Shown: piece by piece, positions 55,634 through 64,000 of the stretch | Layout of the letters: the number at the start of each line of letters is the position of its first letter | Numbering within the stretch: the first letter of the stretch is position 1 | NCBI GenBank assembly: GCA_001897155.1 | Contig: MKSF01000010.1 | Coordinates: 1 to 64,000, forward strand | From: Bacteroidetes bacterium 47-18 | GTDB taxonomy: Bacteria > Bacteroidota > Bacteroidia > Chitinophagales > Chitinophagaceae | Length of the DNA stretch: 64,000 nucleotides | Direction: 5' to 3' | Notes under the pieces: model-generated | Told to the model about the DNA's origin: nothing | The model's input: the letters and a program-made list of their open reading frames with translations, nothing else | Databases searched by the model: none | Made by a program: the position numbers and the translations under genes

Positions 55634-56731
55634 TTGGCTTTATTGATCTTTTTATATAAAAAAGATAATAGCCGCGTATGGATATTGGACATTGACGGGG
55701 TGGATGGTCCGCAAGCGCAAGATCTGCATCAGGCGCTGTTTGATATGAGCGTCACGGCGGAACTCACGAACGGGAAAAAGGGGCTATACCATGCCCAGAT
55801 CAACCCCGATGATGAAGCCAGCCAACGCATGACCCATCACGACTGGCAGGTTGCCGCCGATATCCTGGGTAAGCATCTGGGCTATGAGGGGCAGCGCCGG
55901 GCTATCGTGATGCACGAAAAAAAAGGGCGTGTCCACGCGCATGTAGTTTGGGAACGCTATGATTTTGAAAAAGGAATATTGAAATCCGATAGCTTCAATT
56001 TTGCGGCACAGGATAAAGCCCGTCATGAAATGGAGCAGCTTTTCAGGCAAAAGGAAACCCCCAAGCGGAACAAGCACCAGCCCGAATTAAAAGCCGCATT
56101 AACGGAATTATGGAGCAAGGCGGGAACAGGACAGGCCTTTATCCAGGCGGCCAACGAAAAGGGCTATATCCTTGCCGCGGGAACGCCGCGCCACCCTTTT
56201 ATGGTGGTGGACAAGGACGCACGGTCTTTCGACCTTGTACGTCAATTAAAAGGCGTGCGTATTAAGGATGTTCGCCAGAAGATGCGGGGCATAGACCTGA
56301 TAAGCGAGAAACAGGCAATCGAACTGGCGAAGAAGAAAGGGAAAAAAGAACCCGACACGTTTGAAATGAATGTTGGACCGGCCCGGAAGAAAAAGCCCTC
56401 ACAAGAAAAAAAGGAAGCCAGTTTCACGATAAACAGCAACGATATGAGCGAGCCACGGGAAAAGTTTGACCCTAAGCCGTATATCGAAAACAAGCTGGAT
56501 ATGTTTGCAGAACCTTTAAAAAACAAAGAACAGCAGCCACAAGTCTTTACCGAGAAATCGGAAAATTATAAGGATAATAAAGATGCTTTGGCTGCTGAAA
56601 AAGAAAAGAAGGAATCGGGGGAAAATAACAGCAAGGATATTCTTTCTGAAAGGGATCGCGCCCTTGAACGCATTAAAGAAATAAGACGGTCAATGGGGAG
56701 GGGGCGGGATAAAGGACGGGAAAGGGAATAA
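55634..56731 (+). CDS. Relaxase/mobilization nuclease-like protein, 5' end disturbed
   Basis: Up to 365 residues, open from about 55613 but without a convincing start codon (TTG at 55634 is the first listed). It keeps the metal-binding motif GRVHAHVVWERYDFEKG and downstream MobP-type sequence, with a Lys/Glu-rich C-terminal tail. The N-terminal segment that should carry the catalytic Tyr is missing or in another frame. GC content is visibly higher than in the K module upstream, suggesting a different origin and a junction near 55600-55670. It may be inactive. Confidence 0.65.
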   Translation: MALLIFLYKKDNSRVWILDIDGVDGPQAQDLHQALFDMSVTAELTNGKKGLYHAQINPDDEASQRMTHHDWQVAADILGKHLGYEGQRRAIVMHEKKGRVHAHVVWERYDFEKGILKSDSFNFAAQDKARHEMEQLFRQKETPKRNKHQPELKAALTELWSKAGTGQAFIQAANEKGYILAAGTPRHPFMVVDKDARSFDLVRQLKGVRIKDVRQKMRGIDLISEKQAIELAKKKGKKEPDTFEMNVGPARKKKPSQEKKEASFTINSNDMSEPREKFDPKPYIENKLDMFAEPLKNKEQQPQVFTEKSENYKDNKDALAAEKEKKESGENNSKDILSERDRALERIKEIRRSMGRGRDKGRERE

Positions 56732-56733
56732 AA

Positions 56734-56763
56734 AAGGCGCAAGTTGTTTATTCCTTACGCCTT
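56734..56763. terminator. Hairpin after the relaxase-like gene
   Basis: AAGGCGCAAG / CTTACGCCTT pairs 9 of 10 bases with a 10-base loop. It lies between the relaxase-like gene and the convergent lipoprotein gene. Confidence 0.6.
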
Positions 56764-56794
56764 ATGTAATAGATATTTTTGGTGAAGTAGTCCT

Positions 56795-57976
56795 TTATTT
56801 CACTAACTTCAAAATATGATATCGTTCAGAGCCTTTCTCAAAATTTCCGATAATCAAAAAGGAATTGTCTTGATTCCTGAATATGGTATAAACACTACCA
56901 TTATCAAACCCTAAAGAAGAATGTGTAATCTCTCCGGTATTTTTATCATAGACAGATAAGAATTCTTTGTATTCCCAGTCCTCAAAAACAGCTCTTCCTC
57001 TACCGTCAGAACTTCCTAACAGGAATTTCCCATTATCAAGTGAAATTATGGCATTAATCGGGTTTCTGAATTCTACACTATTGGATTTCTGCCCGCTGGC
57101 ATTGATATGCCATATATTATCAAAGCTGCCGCCAAATAGATAGGTCCCATCCTGAAGTTGTTCAACTGCATTTATTATTTTCATTCTTGGAGCAGGAAAT
57201 TCGACATACATTTCCTCTGTAAAATTGAAGCTTTCATCTACTGTCCCGTTATTGTTAAATATAATGGCATGTTGTCGCCCTGGAGAGAGTAGAGAATTAG
57301 TATAAGCACTACCAGTAGCCATAAATTTATTATTGGGCAACGGATAAAGGCCAATAAAATCACTAAGGCTTTCAGGACTAATGTTGGGACTGAACCCCGC
57401 TACATATCGTCCGGTACTGGATAGTTTAGTTAGATGATAGTTTTGAACACCATCTGTTTGATAAAAATTACCCGCAACGATAACGCTTCCGTCACTTAAA
57501 GGCAGTGTTGCATTTATTTCAGTGGTGGATGAGTGACCACCTTGTATGTTTACGACAAAACTGTTGTCGATCGAACCGTCGCTGTTAAGACGGTACAAGG
57601 CACGATACCCTACATCGGCATAGGCTTTGGGCAATCGGAATCCGGCCAATATCTTTCCATCGTCCATAGCTGTTAGAGAGGAGCAGAACTCTCCGATGTT
57701 TTTAATATCAACATGAGGATTGAAACTGTTATCCGATGTGCCGTCCGCATTAATTCTTAGAAGACCTTTGTCCGTTGCAACGACCAACTTCCCGTCATTC
57801 TGAAGCGTTGCAATCGTAATGTATCCGTTTCCAGCCACATTAATTTTTTGTTGTAGATTGAGCCCTGCAAGATTTTGGGGATTGGTGTCCCCTTTTGGAT
57901 CATTTTTACTTTTCGAGCAGCTCAATAGGAGTAATGGCGCTATCGCCAGAAATAAGAAGTGTCTGATTGTTTTCAT
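56795..57976 (-). CDS. Delta-60-repeat lipoprotein
   Basis: A 393-residue exported lipoprotein (lipobox LLSC). Repeats such as LRINADGTSDNSFNP, YRLNSDGSIDNSFV and IIFNNNGTVDESFNF, followed by L.DG..L.G elements, are delta-60 repeats, forming a beta-propeller-like surface domain. No enzyme motif. Probably surface-exposed; function unknown. It is the last gene of a leftward set of small exported proteins. Confidence 0.82.
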   Translation of the reverse strand: MKTIRHFLFLAIAPLLLLSCSKSKNDPKGDTNPQNLAGLNLQQKINVAGNGYITIATLQNDGKLVVATDKGLLRINADGTSDNSFNPHVDIKNIGEFCSSLTAMDDGKILAGFRLPKAYADVGYRALYRLNSDGSIDNSFVVNIQGGHSSTTEINATLPLSDGSVIVAGNFYQTDGVQNYHLTKLSSTGRYVAGFSPNISPESLSDFIGLYPLPNNKFMATGSAYTNSLLSPGRQHAIIFNNNGTVDESFNFTEEMYVEFPAPRMKIINAVEQLQDGTYLFGGSFDNIWHINASGQKSNSVEFRNPINAIISLDNGKFLLGSSDGRGRAVFEDWEYKEFLSVYDKNTGEITHSSLGFDNGSVYTIFRNQDNSFLIIGNFEKGSERYHILKLVK

Positions 57977-57991
57977 ATATTGAATTGAGAT

Positions 57992-58516
57992 TTAATTAAC
58001 CAGGGTTAGCATACAGGCGGCATTCTCCATGATCTTGGTCGTCTGCCTGTCTTTAATACCTCCAATGAAAAAATCATTTTTAAGATGGTATTTAATGGCT
58101 GTTATCGGGGATGACGCCAGTTGTTCATACACTTTCCGGGGAACTTCCTGTAGAACAAACCACTGTTGCGCCTCTACATTCATGACTCTAATCGCCCTTG
58201 GTTCCACGTCTGCTGCCGGCGAGATTTCTATCACCTCACCATTTGCAAGTTTGAAGGAGATTTTATCACCTTTTTTAAAGGGAATAGTGCCTAAGTCATT
58301 AAAGACAATCCCCAGGCCCAAATACAACTTGCCATCTTGTATCTGAAAAAGAACATCTTTTCCAGCTATGGGATTACCGATTGTCATTTGCGCCCCTTTG
58401 GTGACCACATTGGTAAAAGGGTCTTTAAATTCTTTAACGTATTTGCAATTTTGCGCAAGCGCAGGCGTAGCGATAAGGAAAGACCCTAGAATAAAAGAAA
58501 TTGTATATTTTATCAT
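57992..58516 (-). CDS. Exported protein of unknown function
   Basis: A 174-residue protein with a signal peptide (about 1-21, ALAQ). The rest is beta-rich (KGDKISFKLANGEVIEISPA). It contains scattered Cys but no known motif. It lies 15 bases before the delta-60 gene on the same strand. Confidence 0.65.
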   Translation of the reverse strand: MIKYTISFILGSFLIATPALAQNCKYVKEFKDPFTNVVTKGAQMTIGNPIAGKDVLFQIQDGKLYLGLGIVFNDLGTIPFKKGDKISFKLANGEVIEISPAADVEPRAIRVMNVEAQQWFVLQEVPRKVYEQLASSPITAIKYHLKNDFFIGGIKDRQTTKIMENAACMLTLVN

Positions 58517-58568
58517 TATAACAAATTTTAAATATGAGTTGATGGCCAGGATTATTTCACCCCATCTC

Positions 58569-58790
58569 TTATTTTTTTCTTAGTTTACATTTAGCACCTT
58601 CAATCTCCTGTTCCATTTTTTCGCAGGCAATCTTTTCCGTTTTCTTTTTTGCATCATATAATGTAGTGGTTTGATAAACGATGTCGCCATCTTTGGTGCA
58701 GGTGCATTCCCAGTTTGCCCTCTTATTACAGGAAGCGGCAAAAAAGCCTGTTATTGCTAAGAATGAAATTGTGGTAAGTAATTTTCTCAT
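58569..58790 (-). CDS. Small cysteine-containing lipoprotein
   Basis: A 73-residue protein with lipobox (FAASC) and the mature sequence NKRANWECTCTKDGDIVY, which has a CTC pair, plus two more Cys near the end. Similar short Bacteroidota lipoproteins are common and uncharacterised. Confidence 0.65.
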   Translation of the reverse strand: MRKLLTTISFLAITGFFAASCNKRANWECTCTKDGDIVYQTTTLYDAKKKTEKIACEKMEQEIEGAKCKLRKK

Positions 58791-58829
58791 TGCATTATAT
58801 TTTAAGTGTTAAGAATAGGATTTGATTAT

Positions 58830-59246
58830 TTATGCCGTGTAGATCGTTCCGCATTTATTACAATGCCAGGAGCGGAGCCATGCTTGATACAGAGGTGGGT
58901 ATTTGTTGTTGTTATGCTTGTAGGCATAGATTCCGTAAATGACCGCAGCAGCGAAAAAGAGTAGCATTAAGGGTATATTAAACGACTGGAAAAAGTTAGG
59001 GATCAGGAACCCGCCAAAGATGAAACCTATAATCGGTATATAAGATACCTTTTGCGGCGGGGCTGCTTTCTTTGCCAAGTAGGATTGGGATGTACCACTC
59101 GTATTTGTGGTTGCAGAACCAAGACCATAACCGCTACCAATACCCGCCCCAAATGTACTGCTGGTTGTTTTGATGTTGCGTGTTCCCGCTTCATAGATAA
59201 CAGCTAAACGCTGTACATTGTCCGAATTGCATTGTGTGCATTGCAT
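58830..59246 (-). CDS. Zinc-ribbon membrane protein
   Basis: A 138-residue protein with a split zinc ribbon: MQCTQCNSDN at the N terminus and WHCNKCGTIY at the C terminus, a Gly/Ser/Thr-rich stretch (about 30-55), and two membrane helices (about 70-85 and 90-110). The Cys pairs would come together on the cytoplasmic side. Function unknown. Confidence 0.7.
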   Translation of the reverse strand: MQCTQCNSDNVQRLAVIYEAGTRNIKTTSSTFGAGIGSGYGLGSATTNTSGTSQSYLAKKAAPPQKVSYIPIIGFIFGGFLIPNFFQSFNIPLMLLFFAAAVIYGIYAYKHNNNKYPPLYQAWLRSWHCNKCGTIYTA

Positions 59247-59271
59247 GTTTAAAATATATTTAGATTGTGAA

Positions 59272-59937
59272 CTAATCTTTGCTTTGCGATAATTGCTTTA
59301 ACCTTTGTAAAAGACTGTATACTGTTTGGATATACCAGCTTTTGCCACCTTTTGCTGTTTTTACTTTAAGCCTGTTCAATTCGTCAGCTATACCCCTGAC
59401 AGTTTGTACCCCATTGCTTTTTATTTTCTCTATAACTGGTTTAATAGATAATGCAAATGCATCCGCTTTTTCTTTATTCCGTTGTGACAACACCTCTTTC
59501 CCGAATTTTCCCAATTCAATCCCCCGCGCTTTTGCAGCCGCCAACGCCAATGTTGTTCTTTTGCTGATATCCTCGCGCTCTTTTTGTGCTACGGCCGCAA
59601 GGATATGTAGCGTGAAAGGTTCAGCAAAGGGATTATCAACAACTTTAAATGTGACACCACACTCCATTAATGATGCGATAAAGGACACTCTTCTGCTCAG
59701 GCGGTCCAGCTTGGCAATAAGCAGGGTTGCGTCCAGTCTTTTACACTCCTGAAGAGCTGCATTCAATCCCATTCTGCCGTTTCTTAAACCCGATTCTGTT
59801 TCAATGATTTCTTCAATCAATACATAACCGTTCCTTAAGACAAAATCAGCGACAAATTTTTGTTGTGCTTCCAATCCAAGCCCGCTACGCCCCTGACGTT
59901 CGGTGGATACCCTGTAATATGCGATTGCTCTTTTCAT
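59272..59937 (-). CDS. Serine recombinase (resolvase/invertase family)
   Basis: A 221-residue recombinase; start at 59937 (MKRAIAYYRVSTERQG) chosen because the catalytic domain begins there; S11 is the nucleophile. IAKLDRLSRR and EREDISKRTTLALAAAKARG are typical. The C-terminal part is an HTH-like region (GVQTVRGIADELNRLKVKTAKGGKSWYIQTV). A 38-bp dyad at 60118 lies upstream and may be its target site. Confidence 0.9.
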   Translation of the reverse strand: MKRAIAYYRVSTERQGRSGLGLEAQQKFVADFVLRNGYVLIEEIIETESGLRNGRMGLNAALQECKRLDATLLIAKLDRLSRRVSFIASLMECGVTFKVVDNPFAEPFTLHILAAVAQKEREDISKRTTLALAAAKARGIELGKFGKEVLSQRNKEKADAFALSIKPVIEKIKSNGVQTVRGIADELNRLKVKTAKGGKSWYIQTVYSLLQRLKQLSQSKD

Positions 59938-60117
59938 GACATCATAATCTTTTCCACCCCAGAGCGCTTGTCTGTTCAAAAGCAAACCAAGGTTTAACTT
60001 TGAACAGAAATTTAACAGTCCGAGGTCTGTTTAATAAAACTTACAATTATTTAATACATTGACTAAGAATAACATAATGAAAATATTTGTCAAGAAAAGT
60101 GGTTAGGAATACAACGG

Positions 60118-60155
60118 TTTGTTCACATACATACGTTCGTACGCATATGAACAAA
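60118..60155. repeat. 38-bp imperfect dyad between recombinase and next gene
   Basis: The arms TTTGTTCA / TGAACAAA are perfect and the inner sequence is nearly symmetric (CATACATACG versus CGTACGCATATG), giving about 15 of 19 matched positions. It is in the divergent region between the serine recombinase and the gene at 60210. Candidates: recombination site, autoregulatory operator, or transfer origin. Confidence 0.6.
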
Positions 60156-60209
60156 TTTTATGCAATAAATTTCTATTTTTGATTTTGATTTCTTTAATCC
60201 CCCTATCCT

Positions 60210-60635
60210 ATGAAAGAAAAATCATTATTTGAAAATGAGTTTGAACAACGCATATTCCAGTTCGATGACGAAGAAAAGATCAAGCATTTTACTGACCAAT
60301 GGCACGAGCACGAACGGAAGAAAAAAGAGTATGAACGACTTTACTTTCAGCAGGTCAACTCCTACGCAGCACACCGCCAGAAGTTCGGAAATGTAAAAGC
60401 ACCTGAAAGACCCTATGAATATAAATTAGGTCTTGATCGGAAGTTAATCCGGGAGATGGATGATTCCTTACAAGAAATTGCTCAACAACGCCAGCAATCA
60501 GCTACTCCTTCTGCAAATGACAACAGAACAGCAAAGGAAATGACCAGGGAACAGAAAAAACAGGCGTTTCTTGAGCAAATCAAACAAATCCGGGAGGATA
60601 ATGAAAAGTTTAAGGCAAGGGGACGCGAAAGATAG
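60210..60635 (+). CDS. Coiled-coil protein of unknown function
   Basis: A 141-residue soluble protein, highly charged, with coiled-coil stretches (HEHERKKKEYERLYFQQV; EQKKQAFLEQIKQIRED). No cysteine. It is similar in style to small accessory proteins of mobilizable elements, but I do not recognise it. It starts 55 bases after the dyad. Confidence 0.65.
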   Translation: MKEKSLFENEFEQRIFQFDDEEKIKHFTDQWHEHERKKKEYERLYFQQVNSYAAHRQKFGNVKAPERPYEYKLGLDRKLIREMDDSLQEIAQQRQQSATPSANDNRTAKEMTREQKKQAFLEQIKQIREDNEKFKARGRER

Positions 60636-60698
60636 CCCAATTCCCTGGAACAAATTATTTATAATATATAATTTCGAAATTCCCATATCCAAATAACC

Positions 60699-62222
60699 AT
60701 GAATAAATCTTATCTCTATCTTATGGTTGTTTGTGCTGTTCTAAATTTTTGTACCGTTTCTGAAGCACAAACTCCCAATATCCCACAAATTCCCCAACCC
60801 TTGCACCCGTCTCGAATAGGAGGGAGCTCTTCCATTACAAATAGAACTTTTTCTAATCCAACCAAGCAGATTAAAATGGGGGCTACAGCAAATGATCTTT
60901 TAAAACAGGCTCAAGCGGCGAATCCGTATTACGGATATGGCAACACTCCTGCGGAGAACCAGAAAGTCAATGAAGCACGGATAAGAATGCAAATGGCGAA
61001 TGACCCGGCCTATAACCCCTCGTTGCGGAACGCAACAGCAAACAGGAATATGACCCATAAAAATCTGGAGATCCTGTTACAGGATATTATCATTCAGGAG
61101 AACCAAAGAATAAAGTCCTCACGACAAACAGGCCCTGATTATAAGCCTGATAAATCGCCTTCTCAACAAACTATGGCCTATTCCAAGGCATTAGACGCGC
61201 TTAAAGATATGTTGACAGGAAAGAGAAATATATCATTAGCTGATGCCTATTTCCTTATGGAAGATGCTTTTGGTGATCCTTATCTGAATGAAGGAGAATA
61301 CAAGAAAATCATCAATCAATCCGTGCAATTCATCAAGAAATGGATGACACAAAACTCACTCAATACCCGTGATAATTCCGCTATCAACTATGCTGTCCAA
61401 CAGTTCATGGGAAAAGAAATACACATATATGAAACTGTTCAAAATACAGAAGGTCTGCCTGCTATTACTACAAAAGTTCATAAACCCTTTCTGTATGATT
61501 ATATAGACTACGCTGGAGAAAAGGATCACAGAAACTACTTCCTCACCAAATGCCTTGCCACCGGCATGGGGCAATGCAACAGCCTTCCTGCTGTTTACCT
61601 CGTCCTTGTCGAAGCACTGGGCGGGAAAGCACATCTTGCAATGGCACCCCAGCACGCGCTGATTAAATATCCTGATAAGGATGGGACAATGCGGAATTAT
61701 GAACCTACCTCTAATTGGGTCATAAGTGACCAATGGTATCTGGAGCACCTGTTTATCACTCCTAAAGCGATAGCCAGCGGCATATACTTAACCCCATATA
61801 ATAAGAAACAGATCATTGCAGATATAGTCCTCCAGCTCACTTATGGTTATTTCAGGAAATTCGGAGCGGCAGATCACCATTTTATTCACGAAGCCATAAA
61901 TCTTGCGAAAAGCCAATTCCCGAAAGATAATAATATTGCGGTCTATTTTTCATACAGCAATCTGTATGCATACCAACTAGCACAGGTCATGCGCAAGCAT
62001 TCCATACCAACGGTAGATGATATCGCACGCTATCCGGAAGCACAAAACATTTATAAAAAGTGGGTTATCAACGAACAAAAAATTACACAGTTAGGGTATC
62101 AGGAAATTCCTGAAGCGCTTTACGAAACCATGTTGAGAACTCAAGAATTCAGGGGACAACAACAGGAGGAATTAAACATTGATGGCAAAGTAAAGCGCAG
62201 TCAATTTATCCATATTAAATAA
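60699..62222 (+). CDS. Exported transglutaminase-like protein
   Basis: A 507-residue secreted protein (signal to about residue 23, SEAQ). A low-complexity N-terminal region is followed by helical sequence. Residues about 285-340 carry GMGQCNSLPAVYLVLVEALG, MAPQHALIKY and NYEPTS: C293, H319 and N333/E335 fit the Cys-His-Asp/Asn/Glu triad of transglutaminase-like/SirB1-type folds. The block KRNISLADAYFLMEDAFGDPYLNEGEY resembles part of the next gene, so the two are diverged paralogues. Function unknown; the context suggests an effector or its processing partner. Confidence 0.7.
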   Translation: MNKSYLYLMVVCAVLNFCTVSEAQTPNIPQIPQPLHPSRIGGSSSITNRTFSNPTKQIKMGATANDLLKQAQAANPYYGYGNTPAENQKVNEARIRMQMANDPAYNPSLRNATANRNMTHKNLEILLQDIIIQENQRIKSSRQTGPDYKPDKSPSQQTMAYSKALDALKDMLTGKRNISLADAYFLMEDAFGDPYLNEGEYKKIINQSVQFIKKWMTQNSLNTRDNSAINYAVQQFMGKEIHIYETVQNTEGLPAITTKVHKPFLYDYIDYAGEKDHRNYFLTKCLATGMGQCNSLPAVYLVLVEALGGKAHLAMAPQHALIKYPDKDGTMRNYEPTSNWVISDQWYLEHLFITPKAIASGIYLTPYNKKQIIADIVLQLTYGYFRKFGAADHHFIHEAINLAKSQFPKDNNIAVYFSYSNLYAYQLAQVMRKHSIPTVDDIARYPEAQNIYKKWVINEQKITQLGYQEIPEALYETMLRTQEFRGQQQEELNIDGKVKRSQFIHIK

Positions 62223-62235
62223 TATAATTAATTTT

Positions 62236-64000
62236 ATGCGATCAAAATTATTTGGCCTTTTATTGCTCATTCACGCAATGCCGCTTATAACTGTCGGTCA
62301 GGAGCCGAACAACAATACAGATCACTATTTCAAGGCAAAGAATGAAATAGTAGATATGCTCGAAGGAAAAGTCCCTTTAAGCTATGAACGCGCAATTTAT
62401 TTAATAGAAAACGCCTGGTGGGATGGTGAGCTGGATGATGATTTATTCGATGCTTTCATTGCTAACGGGATCAATCATATAAAAACAATCGAACAGCAAA
62501 GTACGTATATCTATCTTATTCCCAATGACCCGAAGCCTTTTCATGAGATTTTAAAAGACAAGAGCAGGGAAGATGCAGGATTTAATAGCACAGCCAGGGT
62601 CAACTTTGCCATTTATGCTTATTTGACGGATACATTAAAATTTGTAAGGCCTGATAGTACCTTATATACCAACTATCCGTCCTCCTATTCGCATTCCGAT
62701 CCGTTTGGCACGGTTGATTGGAAAAACACACAGGTCAGCAATCTGCTTTGGAACGGGGAGGGAAACTGTTTTGCATTGGCATCTCTTTATAAGATATTTT
62801 CTGAACGCCTTCATTCAGATGCTGATATTTGTACGGCTCCCGGCCACATTTACATTTCACACAAAGACAATAAGGGTACACAATTCAATATAGAACTGGC
62901 GACAAGGTCCTTCCCGGGTGCGGGTACTATAGCCACGTTGAGCTATACAACTATGGATGCCATTAAAAACGGCATCTCGCTTCGACAGCTTACCACCAAA
63001 CAGGCGGTAGCACTTACACTTGTCTATTTGGCTAAAGGGTATGAAGACAAATTTTCTCAACGGGAAGATTCAGATAGTTTTCTGTTAAATTGTGCTGAAC
63101 TTGCATTGCATTATGATAGTCTGAACCTCAATGCTATGCTTTTGAAATCAGAAGTATTGGAAAGAATTTTGATAGCGAAGCGGCAACCCATCGAACACCT
63201 TCGCTCATACCCGGTCTTTCAGGAATACCAGTCGCACATACAAAAACTTTACTCCCTTGGTTACCGGGAAATGCCAAAGAATATGAAGGACATTTTAATT
63301 AGGGGATTGATGAAAGACACCATTACACAATTGGCGCAGAAGAATTACCTGAATGCTGGCAAACTTAAAAGCCGTACAAATCGTACATCCTATGCAAGCC
63401 TGTCTGGAGGACTTTTTGATGAGACCATCACCACAAAACCTGTTGAACAGTTCGGCAGTACACTATTCGATACAAGAACACAAACAATTAAAGGCTTTGT
63501 TCTACAGCAACAACAGCTCAACAGTTATACCTTTGATCCGGTATTATTTGCCTGGAATATTGACCCCTTAGCTCACAAGGCTCCCGGCTGGAACCCTTAC
63601 AATTTTTGCTTCAATAGTCCGGTCTATTATATTGACCCGACTGGGGAATATCCTATTTATTTTATGACGAGAAGCTACGCCCCGTTTAAAACATTTGGCC
63701 CTGGGAATGAATGGCACGGAGATAATAGGGGGCATAGTATTGAAAAATATGCTTCATACCGTACAAGAGTTATTATCACTCATGATACAGAACTTAAAAC
63801 AACGCATGCTGATGGGGGTCGGTCCCGTTCATATACAATAGACAAAAAGAAAGATGCATATTCGCCGACTCATACATCTAACCGCTCTAAAGGGTCAGAT
63901 ATAGATGTACACTCTTACGGGGGGAATGAGGCACAAATAGGCGCGCCTGATATTGACCAATTTACAAAATTTACAACCAAAATAGAGGGTAATATAAATA
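62236..64000 (+). CDS. Transglutaminase-like / RHS-core protein, runs off the window
   Basis: The reading frame is open to the window end: at least 588 residues, start ATG 62236. It has a signal peptide (about 1-21, TVGQ), a helical region (VPLSYERAIYLIENAW), then GNCFALASLYKIFSERL (C178) and PGHIYIS (H204) with FNIELATR, a Cys-His-Asn/Glu transglutaminase-like site. Residues about 434-472 read FDPVLFAWNIDPLAHKAPGW then NPYNF and YYIDPTGEYP, close to the RHS-repeat-associated core. After it comes a different C-terminal part rich in His, Thr and Ser. This layout fits a polymorphic toxin; the toxin domain and any immunity gene lie beyond the window. Confidence 0.75.
   Translation, partial: MRSKLFGLLLLIHAMPLITVGQEPNNNTDHYFKAKNEIVDMLEGKVPLSYERAIYLIENAWWDGELDDDLFDAFIANGINHIKTIEQQSTYIYLIPNDPKPFHEILKDKSREDAGFNSTARVNFAIYAYLTDTLKFVRPDSTLYTNYPSSYSHSDPFGTVDWKNTQVSNLLWNGEGNCFALASLYKIFSERLHSDADICTAPGHIYISHKDNKGTQFNIELATRSFPGAGTIATLSYTTMDAIKNGISLRQLTTKQAVALTLVYLAKGYEDKFSQREDSDSFLLNCAELALHYDSLNLNAMLLKSEVLERILIAKRQPIEHLRSYPVFQEYQSHIQKLYSLGYREMPKNMKDILIRGLMKDTITQLAQKNYLNAGKLKSRTNRTSYASLSGGLFDETITTKPVEQFGSTLFDTRTQTIKGFVLQQQQLNSYTFDPVLFAWNIDPLAHKAPGWNPYNFCFNSPVYYIDPTGEYPIYFMTRSYAPFKTFGPGNEWHGDNRGHSIEKYASYRTRVIITHDTELKTTHADGGRSRSYTIDKKKDAYSPTHTSNRSKGSDIDVHSYGGNEAQIGAPDIDQFTKFTTKIEGNIN

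Noticed and set aside
55634-56731. Active relaxase of the first ICE
   Set aside because: It lacks a normal 5' end, differs in base composition and lies far from mobC, so it probably belongs to another element and may be inactive.
1-64000. CRISPR arrays, tRNA or rRNA genes, insertion sequences with transposase
   Set aside because: No regularly spaced repeat-spacer pattern, no recognisable RNA gene and no transposase frame was seen on either strand.

Overview
This window is low-to-moderate GC Bacteroidota DNA, most likely from a Sphingobacteriales or Flavobacteriales host. Supporting signs are promoters of the TTTG / TAnnTTTG type, RteC proteins, a MobC-type coupling protein, DUF1896 and DUF3945 proteins, a TonB-dependent receptor with a carboxypeptidase-like N-terminal domain, and a Bacteroidota histone-H1-like protein. 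Most of the window reads as an integrative conjugative element (ICE) of the CTnDOT-like class carrying two large cargo modules, followed by a second, different mobile or toxin-bearing region. No integrase, tRNA, rRNA or CRISPR array is visible, so the element's ends lie outside the window or are not recognisable.

Layout. (1) 1-2490: a small GDCCVxC cysteine protein, a hairpin and the conjugation coupling protein MobC. (2) 2538-14202: one tightly packed plus-strand operon starting at a clear promoter with an embedded GTTAG-N6-CTAAC operator. It encodes a small helical protein, superoxide dismutase, a TPR-like protein, peroxiredoxin, leucyl aminopeptidase, class Ia ribonucleotide reductase (NrdB and NrdA), peptide deformylase, methionine aminopeptidase, dihydroorotase, cofactor-dependent phosphoglycerate mutase, LpxH, a helical protein and a HAD phosphatase. 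(3) 14218-20255: a metal-import locus laid out like chlamydial ytgABCD, including a permease fused to a DtxR-like domain, flanked by a short and a full-length DtxR/MntR repressor. (4) 20309-23145: a TonB-dependent receptor and a secreted thioredoxin behind a promoter nearly identical to that of the enzyme operon. Together (2)-(4) look like a mobile metal-limitation regulon: uptake plus a spare set of (mostly metal-dependent) housekeeping enzymes.

(5) 23192-36539: ICE backbone with RteC, a DarB-like methylase-helicase, DUF1896, a histone-H1-like protein, ORF6N/PLD-like, topoisomerase III (Exc-like), DUF3945, two excisionase-like HTH proteins and a second RteC, with palindromes in front of the excision-type operon.

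(6) 36729-54589: a potassium/sodium homeostasis module. It has an NtrC-type response regulator, an ACR3/BASS-like transporter, KtrA/TrkA, KtrB/TrkH, a DUF389 membrane protein and NhaA, then a divergent Kdp operon. The Kdp operon begins with a run of micro-genes (six predicted one- or two-helix membrane peptides including KdpF, plus two DUF7674-like paralogues) before kdpA, kdpB, kdpC, a porin, a stand-alone KdpD sensor and a separate histidine kinase. A third RteC closes the module.

(7) 55555-64000: a relaxase-like gene with a disturbed 5' end, several small exported proteins, a serine recombinase with a 38-bp dyad in its upstream region, a helical protein, and two adjacent secreted transglutaminase-like proteins. 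The second continues into an RHS-core-like motif and a C-terminal extension that runs off the window, suggesting a polymorphic toxin.
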